From Hamadaea sp013361475 (GTDB taxonomy: Bacteria > Actinomycetota > Actinomycetes > Mycobacteriales > Micromonosporaceae), in contig NZ_JBFAHM010000010.1 in NCBI RefSeq assembly GCF_040654195.1, positions 1 to 64,000 of the forward strand: 64,000 nucleotides of DNA, written 5' to 3'. Made by a program: the position numbers and the translations under genes. This document shows, piece by piece, positions 7,722 through 15,613 of this stretch. Below the pieces are notes generated by a model, which saw only the letters and a program-made list of their open reading frames with translations, had not been told where the DNA came from and made no database searches. The stretch's first letter is position 1; the number at the start of each line of letters is the position of its first letter.

Positions 7722-8570
7722 ATGACCTTCTCGATCGTTGCGCGCTCCAGCGACGGGCTGGCCCACGGTGTCGCCGTGGCCAGCAAGTTCCTGGCCGCGG
7801 GGGCGGTCGTCCCGGCCGCCCAGGCCGGGGTCGGCGCGCTCGCCACCCAGTCCTACGCGAACCTCGCCTACCGCCCGCAGGGGCTCACACTACTGGGTAC
7901 GCAGGTGGCGGCGGCGGAGGTCGTGGCCGGATTGACCGCGGCCGACCCCGGGCGCGACCAACGGCAGCTGGGCGTGGTCGGCAAGTTCGGCGAGGGGGCG
8001 ACCTACACCGGACCGGCCTGCCACGAATGGGCGGGCGGCGTCGCCGGTGACGGGTACGCCGTCCAGGGGAACATCCTCACCGGACCGGAGGTCGTGGACG
8101 CGATGCGGGACGCCTTCCTCGCCAGCGAGCACGGTACGCCGGGCGACTCGGCGATGGCGTTGGCCCGGCGACTGGTGCGGGCACTGAGCGCGGGCGACGC
8201 CGCCGGCGGCGACCGTCGCGGGCGGCAGAGCGCGGCGGTCTACGTCGTCGCGCCCGGGGCCGGCTACGGCGGCACGAGCGATGTCGCCGTCGACCTGCGG
8301 GTGGACGACCACCCCGATCCGTGCGGCGAACTGAGCCGGCTGCTCGACCTCCACGCGCTGCTGTTCGAGAAGGCCGATCCGGACTCGTTGCTGGACTTGA
8401 CGGGCGACCTCGCCGAGGAGGTACGCGCGCTGCTGGCCGACCGCGGCCACGCCGACGCCGACCTCGACGTCGCGTTGGCCGACTGGGCCGGGATCGAGAA
8501 CCTGGAGGAGCGCATGATCCCGGGCCGGATCGACCCGTTGGTGCTGGCGCACCTGCGGGAGAAGTCCTGA
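7722..8570 (+). CDS. DUF1028 family protein (Ntn-hydrolase-like fold)
   Basis: 282 aa. The N-terminus MTFSIVARSSDGLAHGVAVAS is typical of DUF1028, a family with an Ntn-hydrolase-like fold and no firmly established reaction. Other family features are ALATQSYAN, GDGYAVQGNIL (substrate-side loop) and a C-terminal helical part ending DWAGIENLEERMIP that resembles a peptidoglycan-binding-like extension. No signal peptide is seen. It has a predicted leaderless promoter and ends just before a family A hairpin. Confidence 0.85.
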   Translation: MTFSIVARSSDGLAHGVAVASKFLAAGAVVPAAQAGVGALATQSYANLAYRPQGLTLLGTQVAAAEVVAGLTAADPGRDQRQLGVVGKFGEGATYTGPACHEWAGGVAGDGYAVQGNILTGPEVVDAMRDAFLASEHGTPGDSAMALARRLVRALSAGDAAGGDRRGRQSAAVYVVAPGAGYGGTSDVAVDLRVDDHPDPCGELSRLLDLHALLFEKADPDSLLDLTGDLAEEVRALLADRGHADADLDVALADWAGIENLEERMIPGRIDPLVLAHLREKS

Positions 8571-8587
8571 CTCCACTCCGACGCCGA

Positions 8588-8650
8588 GCGCTGGATCAGC
8601 GATCTCGGTCGAATCTTGGCGCAAGATTCGACCCGGAACCCTGATCCGGC
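8588..8650. repeat. Family A hairpin, copy 1
   Basis: Long inverted repeat. The inner stem GGTCGAATCTTG pairs exactly with CAAGATTCGACC; the outer stem begins GCGCTGGATCAG and ends CTGATCCGGC, with some outer mismatches. It lies 17 nt after the DUF1028 stop and between it and the truncated phosphotransferase on the minus strand. Confidence 0.85.
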
Positions 8651-8672
8651 GGCGAAGAAACGCGCGAAGACG

Positions 8673-8915
8673 TCACGGCGTCGCCCGCGCCGATCCGGCG
8701 TCCACATCGGCGGCGCAGAGTCGTTCGGCGAGCACCAGCCCCGCCTCGAAAGCGGTACGCGTCCCCGGCGGGACCAGTTTGGCCACATACCGGTGGGAGC
8801 CGACGCGCACCGACCAGGTAGCTGAGGTCATCCCTCCGGACAGTCGAGTGCAGCCGTCCGGCGGAAGATGCCATGCCGTGTGCAAGGCGGACCGCACCGT
8901 ATCGTCAGCGCCCAT
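8673..8915 (-). pseudogene. Truncated N-terminus of a phosphotransferase (aminoglycoside phosphotransferase-like)
   Basis: 80 aa. LSGGMTSATWSVRVGSHRYVAKLV resembles the nucleotide-binding loop and catalytic-lysine strand (key residues SGGM...VAKL) of the phosphotransferase/kinase-like family, followed by the alphaC region FEAGLVLAERL. The rest of the enzyme (HxD, DFG-like loops) is missing: the frame stops at 8673, next to family A hairpin copy 1. I read it as a remnant. It might instead be a small intact ORF, but it could not be a kinase. Confidence 0.5.
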
Positions 8916-9165
8916 GGGGGATTCCGTGGCCGTAGCGCTTCGTGCGGGCGTTGTCGCACCGCGTGCGTACGCACAGGGGCCGGATTATGGCATCCTCGCA
9001 GCAGATCCATCGCCGACGATAACCCGGGAGTGGCATGCATGACCGCCACCTGGGGGTGTACAACACCCGGTCGGCAGACGATGATCTGGGATGGCGGCCG
9101 CACCGGATCGGTGTGGCCCGACAGGAAGACCGGCAATGCTTAAGCCGGCGGGGAGGGGTGGCGCC
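8916..9165. other. Intergenic region upstream of the Crp/Fnr gene
   Basis: 250 bp without a credible gene. It holds two perfect small palindromes: GTGCGTACGCAC at 8963-8974 and GGGTGT-ACA-ACACCC at 9054-9068. The second is a reasonable operator for the regulator downstream. Confidence 0.4.
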
Positions 9166-9858
9166 GTGGAGATGCGGCTTCCGGAGCCGGCTGATGCGCT
9201 CACCGGCGTGGAGATGTTCGCGGGCCTGGAACCGGATGCGCGGCAACGGCTGATCGCAGCCGCCGTGCCGCGGACGTACCGTCGCGGGCAACTGCTGTTC
9301 GTGGAGAACGACCCGGGTGAGTCGCTGATCGTGCTCAAGCGGGGCAGCGTGGCCGTGTTCCGCACCGCGCCGACGGGGGAACGCGCGGTGTTGTCGGTCA
9401 TGCGGCCGCCGGACGTCTTCGGCGAGGTGTCGCTTCTGGACGGTTCGGCCCGTTCGGCCTCGGCCGAGGCGCTGGAGGACTGCTCCGCGCTGGCCCTGAG
9501 CCGTGGTGCGTTCATGGAGTTGGTCCACACGCACCCGCGCATCCTCGACGCGGTCATGCGGTCGCTGGGCGCGCTGATCCGGCGGCTGACCGACCAGAAC
9601 GCCGACTATGTCTTCCTCGACCTGCCGGGCCGGGTCGCGAAGACCTTGGTGCGGCTGGCGGGCGAGAGCCAGGCGCCGATGATCACCATCGAGCTGAACC
9701 AGAGCCAGCTGGCCGAGATGGCCGGTGGTTCCCGGCAGAGCGTCAACCAGGCGATCGGCTCGTTCGCCAGCCGGGGCTGGCTGCGGACCGAAGGCCGGCG
9801 GATTGTGGTCACCGACCTGGCGTCGTTGCGCCGCCGGGCCGGGATGGCCGACCGCTGA
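9166..9858 (+). CDS. Crp/Fnr family transcriptional regulator
   Basis: 230 aa. The cyclic-nucleotide-binding domain (about residues 15-130) contains GQLLFVENDPGESLIVLKRGSVAV and DVFGEVSLLDGSARSAS. Next come the dimer helix and a C-terminal winged helix with ELNQSQLAEMAGGSRQSVNQA as recognition region. The GESL and RSAS residues of the ligand pocket are Crp-like, but whether cAMP binds is not known. I chose GTG 9166 because GGGGAGGGG lies about 8 nt upstream; ATG 9136 and 9172 are alternatives. An adenylate-cyclase-domain gene lies 0.7 kb downstream, which makes cAMP a plausible ligand. Confidence 0.85.
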   Translation: MEMRLPEPADALTGVEMFAGLEPDARQRLIAAAVPRTYRRGQLLFVENDPGESLIVLKRGSVAVFRTAPTGERAVLSVMRPPDVFGEVSLLDGSARSASAEALEDCSALALSRGAFMELVHTHPRILDAVMRSLGALIRRLTDQNADYVFLDLPGRVAKTLVRLAGESQAPMITIELNQSQLAEMAGGSRQSVNQAIGSFASRGWLRTEGRRIVVTDLASLRRRAGMADR

Positions 9859-10133
9859 GAGCACTCGCCGGGGCGAACGCCTCAGCGGATCGACTCGACT
9901 CTCGAGACTGCGCGGGGGGGGGGGGGGGCGGGCCGGGGGCCCCCCCCCGCGGGGGGCCCCCCCCCCCCCACCGCGCCGGGCGCGCGCCGACCCCCCGCGC
10001 GCGTAGTGGCGGCGCACCGGGAGGGGTTGGCGGTGCCCGTAGGCNNNNNNNNNNGGGGCGGGTTGGCCCCCCCCCTTCCTCAACGCGCGGGGCCCCCCCC
10101 CACCGGCGTGCGACTCCACCCACACCCCGCGGG
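9859..10133. other. Low-quality sequence with assembly gap
   Basis: Ten Ns stand at 10045-10054. The flanks (about 9913-9972 and 10065-10137) are runs of G and C unlike the rest of the window, consistent with unreliable base calls. ORFs through here contain unknown residues and should not be annotated. An unknown length may be missing. Confidence 0.9.
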
Positions 10134-10163
10134 GGGGCGCCAGGCCGATCGGCCTGGCGCCCC
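10134..10163 (-). terminator. 30-bp perfect palindrome, likely terminator of the small acidic gene
   Basis: GGGGCGCCAGGCCGA pairs with its exact complement to position 10163, just 8 nt after the stop of the 10172-10429 gene. No clear U-tract is visible, and the sequence beyond it is the unreliable G-rich stretch. Confidence 0.55.
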
Positions 10164-10171
10164 GCTGTCAG

Positions 10172-10429
10172 TCACTCTTCCGCGGCATCCTCGGACTCGC
10201 CGGCGTCGCCGTCGGCTTCGTCCGCGCTGCCCGGGCCGTTCCACTGCGGCTCGGCCTGCTCTTCCTGCTCGCCTGGCCCGTTCCAGTCCTCCGGAACGCC
10301 GTCGACGTCCTCAACCACTCCCTGCTCCTCTAGCTCAGCGAGGGTGATTGCGTCGATGTCAACGACATCTCCGGCGTAATGAGCGATCCCGAACGGATCC
10401 GTCCACTCTGCCGCAAGTCGCACCAGCAC
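10172..10429 (-). CDS. Small acidic protein with WNGPG repeats, function unknown
   Basis: 85 aa. A short ordered N-terminal part (LVRLAAEWTDPFGIAHYAGD, then VDIDAITLAELEEQGVVED) is followed by a disordered Glu/Asp-rich tail. The tail holds two copies of a W-NGPG motif (DWNGPGEQEEQAEP and QWNGPGSADEADG). The start is GTG 10429, chosen because GAGGGAGG is 7 nt upstream; the ATG at 10450 has none. I do not recognise a family. It is divergent from the large cyclase gene. Confidence 0.65.
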   Translation of the reverse strand: MLVRLAAEWTDPFGIAHYAGDVVDIDAITLAELEEQGVVEDVDGVPEDWNGPGEQEEQAEPQWNGPGSADEADGDAGESEDAAEE

Positions 10430-10575
10430 CGCGCAGCCTCCCTCGCGCATGATTTGCCCATCGGGCTGGCAGAACTGTAACCATCACGGCGGATCTGTGC
10501 TGCACCTTGTCGTTTTACCTACACACCTGCTGGCTCGCGGCGGGGGTATCGCGGATACTGGACGCCCACCCCCTT

Positions 10576-10588
10576 GGAGTGAAAGATT
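10576..10588 (+). promoter_or_regulatory. Shine-Dalgarno site pointing to an ATT start codon
   Basis: GGAG at 10576-10579 is followed by 6 nt and then ATT at 10586. Reading from ATT gives ISLTCPNCSRVAGAEDAFC, which completes the first zinc-ribbon CxxC (CPNC). The first ordinary start (GTG 10616) would cut this pair off and has no ribosome site. Confidence 0.55.
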
Positions 10589-13500
10589 TCCCTCACCTGC
10601 CCAAACTGCTCGCGAGTGGCCGGAGCGGAGGACGCCTTCTGCGGCGGCTGCGGATCGAGTCTGTCTGTTTCCTGCTACCAATGTGGCCGCAAGCTCTCGC
10701 CCGGCGGCGCGTTCTGCACCGGCTGTGGCGCCCGGATCGGGGTCGCCCTGACGGTCCCCCGGGAGGACCGTCGGCAGGTCACGATCCTGTTCGTCGACAT
10801 GGTGGACTTCACGCCCTATGCCGAGCATCTCGACCCCGAGCAGGTGCGGGGCACCCAGAACGAGTATTTCGCCGCGGTGCGCAAGGTGGTGCGGCAGTAT
10901 GGCGGCGTCCTGGAGAAGTACATCGGCGACGCCGTGATGGCCGTTTTCGGAGCGCCGGTCGCCACTGAGAACGACGCGCTCCGCGCCGTGCGCGCCGGCC
11001 TGGAGGTCCAGCGGGTGCTGGGCGGCCGCGAGGGCGCGGTCGCCGACCTCACCTTCCGCGTCGGCGTCGCCTCCGGCCAGGCCCTGGTCGACCTCGACGC
11101 GGCCCGGGAGGGCGGGCAGGGCTTCGTCGCCGGCGACGTCGTCAACACCGCCTCGCGGCTGCAGGCGGTCTGCCCGGTCGGCGGCGTGGTCGTCGACTCG
11201 CCGACCTTCGACGCGACGCGGAACGAGATCGACTACCAGCAGCAGCCGCCCGCTCTGCTGAAGGGCAAACGCGAGGCGAGCCAACTCTGGCTGGCGAAGG
11301 CGGCGCGGCGGGTGCGGCTCGGCGAACGCGACGAGTCGACGCCGATGATCGACCGCGACCACGAACGCGGCATCCTGACGACCGCGCTGCACCGCATGCT
11401 GAGCGACTGCTCGCTGCAGTTGGTCACGGTCTTCGGCAACGCGGGCATCGGCAAGAGCCGCCTGCTCCGCGAGTTGTCGCGCTACGCGCGGCGACTGCCC
11501 GGCCCGCCGGTGCGCTGGCTCACTGGTCATTGCCCGCCGTTCGGTGAGAACGTCACCTACGCGGCCCTCGCGGAGATCGTCAAGTCTCAGGTGAGCATCC
11601 TGGACACCGACGACGACACGACGGTACGCGTCAAGCTGTCCGCCGCTCTGCACGCTCTGGCCGAGCCACTCGAAGCGGCCCGGCTGGCCGAGGCGATGGG
11701 TCCATTGCTGGGTCTGCCCGCGGCTCGGCTCGCACCCGCGGAGACGGAGTCGGCCTGGCGCCGATTCCTGCAACTGCTCGCCGCCCAGGGTCCCACCGTC
11801 GTGGTCTTCGAGGACATGCACTGGGCCGACGAGGCGATGCTGCGCTTCGTCGAGATGCTCTGTGGAGCGGGCAAGGACCTGCCGCTCATGGTGATCACCA
11901 CCGCCCGCCCCGAACTGCGTGAACGCAATCCCGCCTGGACCAGCGCGATCACGGGCTCGTTCTCCATCTCGCTGGGCCCGATGCGCGACAGCGACATCTC
12001 CACCATGTACGCGCAGATGTTCGGCCAGGCGGTGTTCCCCTCGACCGGGCTCGAACCCCTGGTGGAACTCGCCGGCGGCAATCCCCTCTACGCCCACGAG
12101 TACGCGCGGATGCTGGTGGACCGCGGTGACCTCCAGCCGGAGAAGTCCACTTTCCCGCTGGAGCCCGGCGCGGCGAATCCGATGCCGCAGACCGTCCAGG
12201 CCGTCATCGCCAACCGGCTGGACCTGCTCGATCCCCACGACCGCACGGTCCTGCAGGCGGCCGCGGTCGTCGGTACGCAGTTCTGGCCCGGCGCGATCGC
12301 GGCCGCGGTCGGGGTGACGGCGGAGGCGGCGGCCCGCTCACTGCATCGCCTGGAGCAGCGCGATCTCGTTCAGGAGCGGCCAGTCTCCAGCATGTCCGGC
12401 GAGCAGGAGTTCGCCTTCCGGCACATCCTCGTCCGCGACGTCTGCTACCAACGGCTGCCCCGGGCGGAGCGGGTGGTGCGCCATCAACGCGCCGCCGACT
12501 GGCTGCAGTCCATGAGCGACGGTCGCACCGACGAACTGGCCGAGGTGCTGGCGAACCATCGGTGGACGGCGCACGAGATCGCCCGGACCATCGGCCTCGA
12601 TCCGTCTCCGTACGCACCGACCGCACGCGACGCACTGCATCTGGCCGCCCGTCGGGCGTACGCGCTGCACGCCCTGGATCACGCCCGCACGATCGTCAAC
12701 CGGGCGTTGAGCCTGAAGCTGGACCCGGATCTGGCCGTCGAGCTGTTGTCCCTCGAGCTGGAGCTGTTCGCGGACCGCGACGCCTTCCTGGACACCGGCG
12801 GCCCGCAGCGCCTGAGCGACCTGTTGACGCGACTGGAGGCGACGGGCGACGTCGGCGGCATGGCACGGGCCTGCACGCTGCTCGGGACGGCCGCCTGGTT
12901 CCGCGCGGACCGCGACGAGACGCTGCGCTGGCTCGACCGGGCCGCGGCCTATTCCGAGGTGCTGCCGGACAGCCCGGAGAAGGCCGAAGCGCTGCTCGAA
13001 CTCGCCCGCGTCCGGATGATGGACTACGAGTCGGCCGACGCCCTGGCCGCCGCCGATCGCGCGCTGGGCATCGCCGACCGGCTCGGGCTGGTCGAGGCGC
13101 AGGCCAACGCGCGCATCACGATCGGCCTGGCCAAGTATCTGAAGGGCGAGGACGACGGGCTCATCGAGCTGACGGACGTCACCGGCTTCTGCCGGGAGAA
13201 CCGGCTGAGCAGTTTCCGCCGGGCGGCCGGCAACCTCGCGTGGGCGCTGACCGAGGAAGGCGACGTCGCCGGCGGCGACCGGTTGCTGGCCGAGAGCCGG
13301 GGGACGTCGTCGAGCGGGCACGGATTGGCCCCCAGCTTCAACGAACAAGCGCAGAACGCGTACATGGCCGGGGACTGGCCGAGCGCCATCTCCGCCACGA
13401 CAGCGGTGATGCGCCGGCCGACGGACGAGTGGGACCTGCACACCATCGCCATCGCGGCCTGGATGCGGGTGCTGCGCGGGGAACCCGTCCTCGCCGACGG

Positions 13501-14020
13501 CGAAGACCCGGTCGAGACCGTGACGGCCGCCGCCCGCCGCTCGGGCTTCCATCGCGTACTGCGCTCGACGGTGGCGCATGCCGCCTTCTGCCGGGTGCTG
13601 CAGGGCCGCCCCGACGACGCCGCAGCCCTGCTCGCCGAGCTGAAGGCGGATTGGGCCATCACCGAGATGATCGGATTCGGCGAGTGGGTCGCCGGTGCGG
13701 CGCACGCGGCCGCTCTCCTCGGCCCGGCGGCGGCCGCCGAGGCGCGGACCATGTTCGAGCGGTCCACCCGGCGTACGCCGTGGATCGAAGCGGCCCTGGC
13801 GACCGTCGCGGGTGCGCTCGCCGAGGACCCGGCCGAGTCCGGAGGGCACTACCTGGCCGCCGCCGCGTGCTACGCCAAGATCGGTACGCCCAGCGACGAG
13901 GTGCTGGCGCTGTCGGCCGCGTTGCGAGTGCTGCCGACCCGAGATCCACGCCGATCCGAGGTGGAGCACCAAGTACGCGCCTTCGCCGAACGCAACGGCG
14001 CGCCCCGGCTCCTGCCGTGA
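10586..14020 (+). CDS. Class III adenylate/guanylate cyclase fused to AAA-type ATPase and TPR-like region
   Basis: 1144 aa from the proposed ATT start (GTG 10616 is the fallback). Order: double zinc ribbon (C5-C8, C19-C22, C30-C33, C44-C47); class III cyclase domain about residues 60-240 with metal ligands D71 (LFVDMVDFT) and D115 (KYIGDAVMAVFG), K111 and the NTASR motif; AAA ATPase with Walker A GNAGIGKS near 288 and Walker B VVVFEDMHWADE near 405; then about 500 residues of helical TPR-like repeats. Catalytic residues look intact, so cyclic nucleotide synthesis is likely, gated by the ATPase. No HTH is seen at the C-terminus. A Crp/Fnr gene lies upstream. Confidence 0.85.
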   Translation: MSLTCPNCSRVAGAEDAFCGGCGSSLSVSCYQCGRKLSPGGAFCTGCGARIGVALTVPREDRRQVTILFVDMVDFTPYAEHLDPEQVRGTQNEYFAAVRKVVRQYGGVLEKYIGDAVMAVFGAPVATENDALRAVRAGLEVQRVLGGREGAVADLTFRVGVASGQALVDLDAAREGGQGFVAGDVVNTASRLQAVCPVGGVVVDSPTFDATRNEIDYQQQPPALLKGKREASQLWLAKAARRVRLGERDESTPMIDRDHERGILTTALHRMLSDCSLQLVTVFGNAGIGKSRLLRELSRYARRLPGPPVRWLTGHCPPFGENVTYAALAEIVKSQVSILDTDDDTTVRVKLSAALHALAEPLEAARLAEAMGPLLGLPAARLAPAETESAWRRFLQLLAAQGPTVVVFEDMHWADEAMLRFVEMLCGAGKDLPLMVITTARPELRERNPAWTSAITGSFSISLGPMRDSDISTMYAQMFGQAVFPSTGLEPLVELAGGNPLYAHEYARMLVDRGDLQPEKSTFPLEPGAANPMPQTVQAVIANRLDLLDPHDRTVLQAAAVVGTQFWPGAIAAAVGVTAEAAARSLHRLEQRDLVQERPVSSMSGEQEFAFRHILVRDVCYQRLPRAERVVRHQRAADWLQSMSDGRTDELAEVLANHRWTAHEIARTIGLDPSPYAPTARDALHLAARRAYALHALDHARTIVNRALSLKLDPDLAVELLSLELELFADRDAFLDTGGPQRLSDLLTRLEATGDVGGMARACTLLGTAAWFRADRDETLRWLDRAAAYSEVLPDSPEKAEALLELARVRMMDYESADALAAADRALGIADRLGLVEAQANARITIGLAKYLKGEDDGLIELTDVTGFCRENRLSSFRRAAGNLAWALTEEGDVAGGDRLLAESRGTSSSGHGLAPSFNEQAQNAYMAGDWPSAISATTAVMRRPTDEWDLHTIAIAAWMRVLRGEPVLADGEDPVETVTAAARRSGFHRVLRSTVAHAAFCRVLQGRPDDAAALLAELKADWAITEMIGFGEWVAGAAHAAALLGPAAAAEARTMFERSTRRTPWIEAALATVAGALAEDPAESGGHYLAAAACYAKIGTPSDEVLALSAALRVLPTRDPRRSEVEHQVRAFAERNGAPRLLP

Positions 14021-14028
14021 CTGCCCGG

Positions 14029-14733
14029 CTACACCACGGCCGGTTGCACGGGGGCGGCCACCGGCTGGGACTTCACCTTGGCGGCGTAGAGGTCGACGTA
14101 TTCGCGTCCGGACAGCTCCATCAGCTCGTACATGATCTCGTCGGTGACGGCCCGTTCCACGAACCGTTCCCCCGCCATCCCCGCGTACCGGCTGAAGTCC
14201 AGCGGCGCGCCGAAGCGGATCTTGACCCGCATGATCTTCGGGAGGACCTTGCCCGGCGGCTGAACCTCGTCGGCGTTGAGCATCGCCACCGGGATCACCG
14301 GAGCGCCGCTCTCCAGCGCCAGCCGGGCGACGCCGGTCTTGCCGCGATAGAGCCGCCCGTCGGGCGAGCGGGTGCCCTCCGGATAGATCCCGGCCAGCTC
14401 CCCGGACCGCAGTACGCGCAACTGCGTGTCGAGCGCGGCCTGGGCGGCCCGCCCACCGGACCGGTCGACCGGGATGGTGCCGGTGCCGACGAAGAACATC
14501 TTCTTGAGCCGGCCCTTGATGCCCTTCTCCGTGAAGTACTCCGCCTTGGCCACGAAGGTCACCTTCCGCGGCACGACCAGCGGCATGAAGATGGAGTCCG
14601 AGAAGGACAGATGATTGCTGGCCAGAATCGCGGGGCCCTGCCTGGGCACGTTGTCGAGTCCCTCGACCTGCGGCCGGAACACCAGCCGCAGCACCGGCCC
14701 GAGGATGACGTACTTGAGCAGCCAGTAGAACAC
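14029..14733 (-). CDS. 1-acyl-sn-glycerol-3-phosphate acyltransferase family (PlsC)
   Basis: 234 aa. It is predicted to move an acyl chain onto lysophosphatidic acid or a related lipid at the inner membrane. The acyltransferase HX4D motif is NHLSFSD (H41, D46). Others are GTIPVDRSGG, YPEGTRSPDGRLYRGKTG (substrate phosphate site) and PVAMLNADE. The N-terminus has a short hydrophobic anchor. The GTG at 14733 is preceded by GGAGAGGA. It is convergent with the cyclase gene, 8 nt apart, and divergent from the gene at 14996. Rv2182c is the mycobacterial counterpart by context. Confidence 0.9.
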   Translation of the reverse strand: MFYWLLKYVILGPVLRLVFRPQVEGLDNVPRQGPAILASNHLSFSDSIFMPLVVPRKVTFVAKAEYFTEKGIKGRLKKMFFVGTGTIPVDRSGGRAAQAALDTQLRVLRSGELAGIYPEGTRSPDGRLYRGKTGVARLALESGAPVIPVAMLNADEVQPPGKVLPKIMRVKIRFGAPLDFSRYAGMAGERFVERAVTDEIMYELMELSGREYVDLYAAKVKSQPVAAPVQPAVV

Positions 14734-14806
14734 GTGGTCCTCTCCGTGACGTCGGCGTGCCTCAGTGCATCCTCCCGCCTGGGAGCCGCCGCAGGGAAGG
14801 GCTTGC

Positions 14807-14852
14807 CCGAGCCGCCAGGAGTGCGGTCGGTCGACCGCCAGGAGTGCAGTCA
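14807..14852. repeat. Two direct copies of a conserved intergenic motif
   Basis: CCGAGCCGCCAGGAGTGCGG begins at 14807, and CCGCCAGGAGTGCAGTCA occupies 14835-14852. The same 23-bp sequence occurs inverted at 41537-41559, upstream of another gene. The copies here lie in the divergent region between plsC and the 14996 gene, which suggests a shared binding site. Confidence 0.6.
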
Positions 14853-14995
14853 GAGCCTATGCAGCGGATGCGACCCGCCACAACGCACTGCACAATCTCG
14901 GTCCCCCCGTGTCACACTGAAATGTCCCCGCGTCCACCGCCCCGTCTTCCCGCGGCCGGTCCGGCGCGACCACGTTCGACCTGAGGGAGGGCCTG

Positions 14996-15523
14996 ATGTC
15001 TGTGGTCGGCGACCCTGACGGGCGCTCCTCGGATCAGGTAGATGCCGCTTTTGCGCAGATTGTCGCTAGTTACGACGCTGCGCCCGCCGAGGTGACCTGG
15101 CCGGAGAGCGAAGACATCGCTCCCGCCCCCGCCGCCTCGCCGTCCCCGGCCGCGCCGGCCGAACCAGCCGGGCCGACCGGACCCGTCTTCCCGGCGAACG
15201 GGCCGATCCTCAACCGGCCCGAACCGTCGCTGCTCGACGGGCTCGACACGTTCGGCGCCGACCTGCCGGACGACGAAGAACCCTTCGTCCCCCCACCGCC
15301 GCCCCCGCTGCCGCGCATCTCGGCGCAGGCGATCATCGGCGTCATCGCGATCATCGCCGGACTGCTGCTGTTCTTCAAACCGGACCTGCTGCCGCTCGGC
15401 GACCAATCCGGCATGGTGCTGGGCCTGCTCGGCATCATCGGCGGCGCCGCGCTGCTCATCATGCGGCTGCGACCGGGCGGCCCCGACGAGCCGGACCTGC
15501 CCGACGACGGCGCCGTCGTCTAA
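14996..15523 (+). CDS. Hypothetical membrane protein with acidic Pro-rich N-terminus
   Basis: 175 aa. Residues 1-100 are soluble, acidic and Pro/Ala-rich (with a PPPPPP run); residues about 105-125 and 138-158 form two transmembrane helices, followed by an acidic tail. ATG 14996 has GAGGGAGGG upstream. The layout suggests a cytoplasmic N-terminus and a membrane hairpin. I recognise no function; it is divergently paired with plsC across a 262-bp region holding repeated motifs. Confidence 0.7.
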   Translation: MSVVGDPDGRSSDQVDAAFAQIVASYDAAPAEVTWPESEDIAPAPAASPSPAAPAEPAGPTGPVFPANGPILNRPEPSLLDGLDTFGADLPDDEEPFVPPPPPPLPRISAQAIIGVIAIIAGLLLFFKPDLLPLGDQSGMVLGLLGIIGGAALLIMRLRPGGPDEPDLPDDGAVV

Positions 15524-15580
15524 CCCGTCACCCTCCACCTCGCGCCCGCCCGCCTCCCTCGCCCACCGTCCCCGTCTGCG

Positions 15581-15608
15581 CGATCATGAACTAGCGGTCG
15601 TGATCACG
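15581..15608. repeat. Family B short copy
   Basis: CGATCATGAACTAGCGGTCG then TGATCACG: imperfect palindrome matching the left half of the family B elements. It lies between convergent genes ending at 15523 (+) and 15614 (-). Confidence 0.6.
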
Positions 15609-15613
15609 CGGGG

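Noticed and set aside
8779..9143. Small ORFs upstream of the Crp/Fnr gene
   Set aside because: They lie over palindromes and the opposite strand's truncated gene, and show no protein-like features.
8905..10125. Frames running through the N gap
   Set aside because: They contain unknown residues and G/C-run artefacts.
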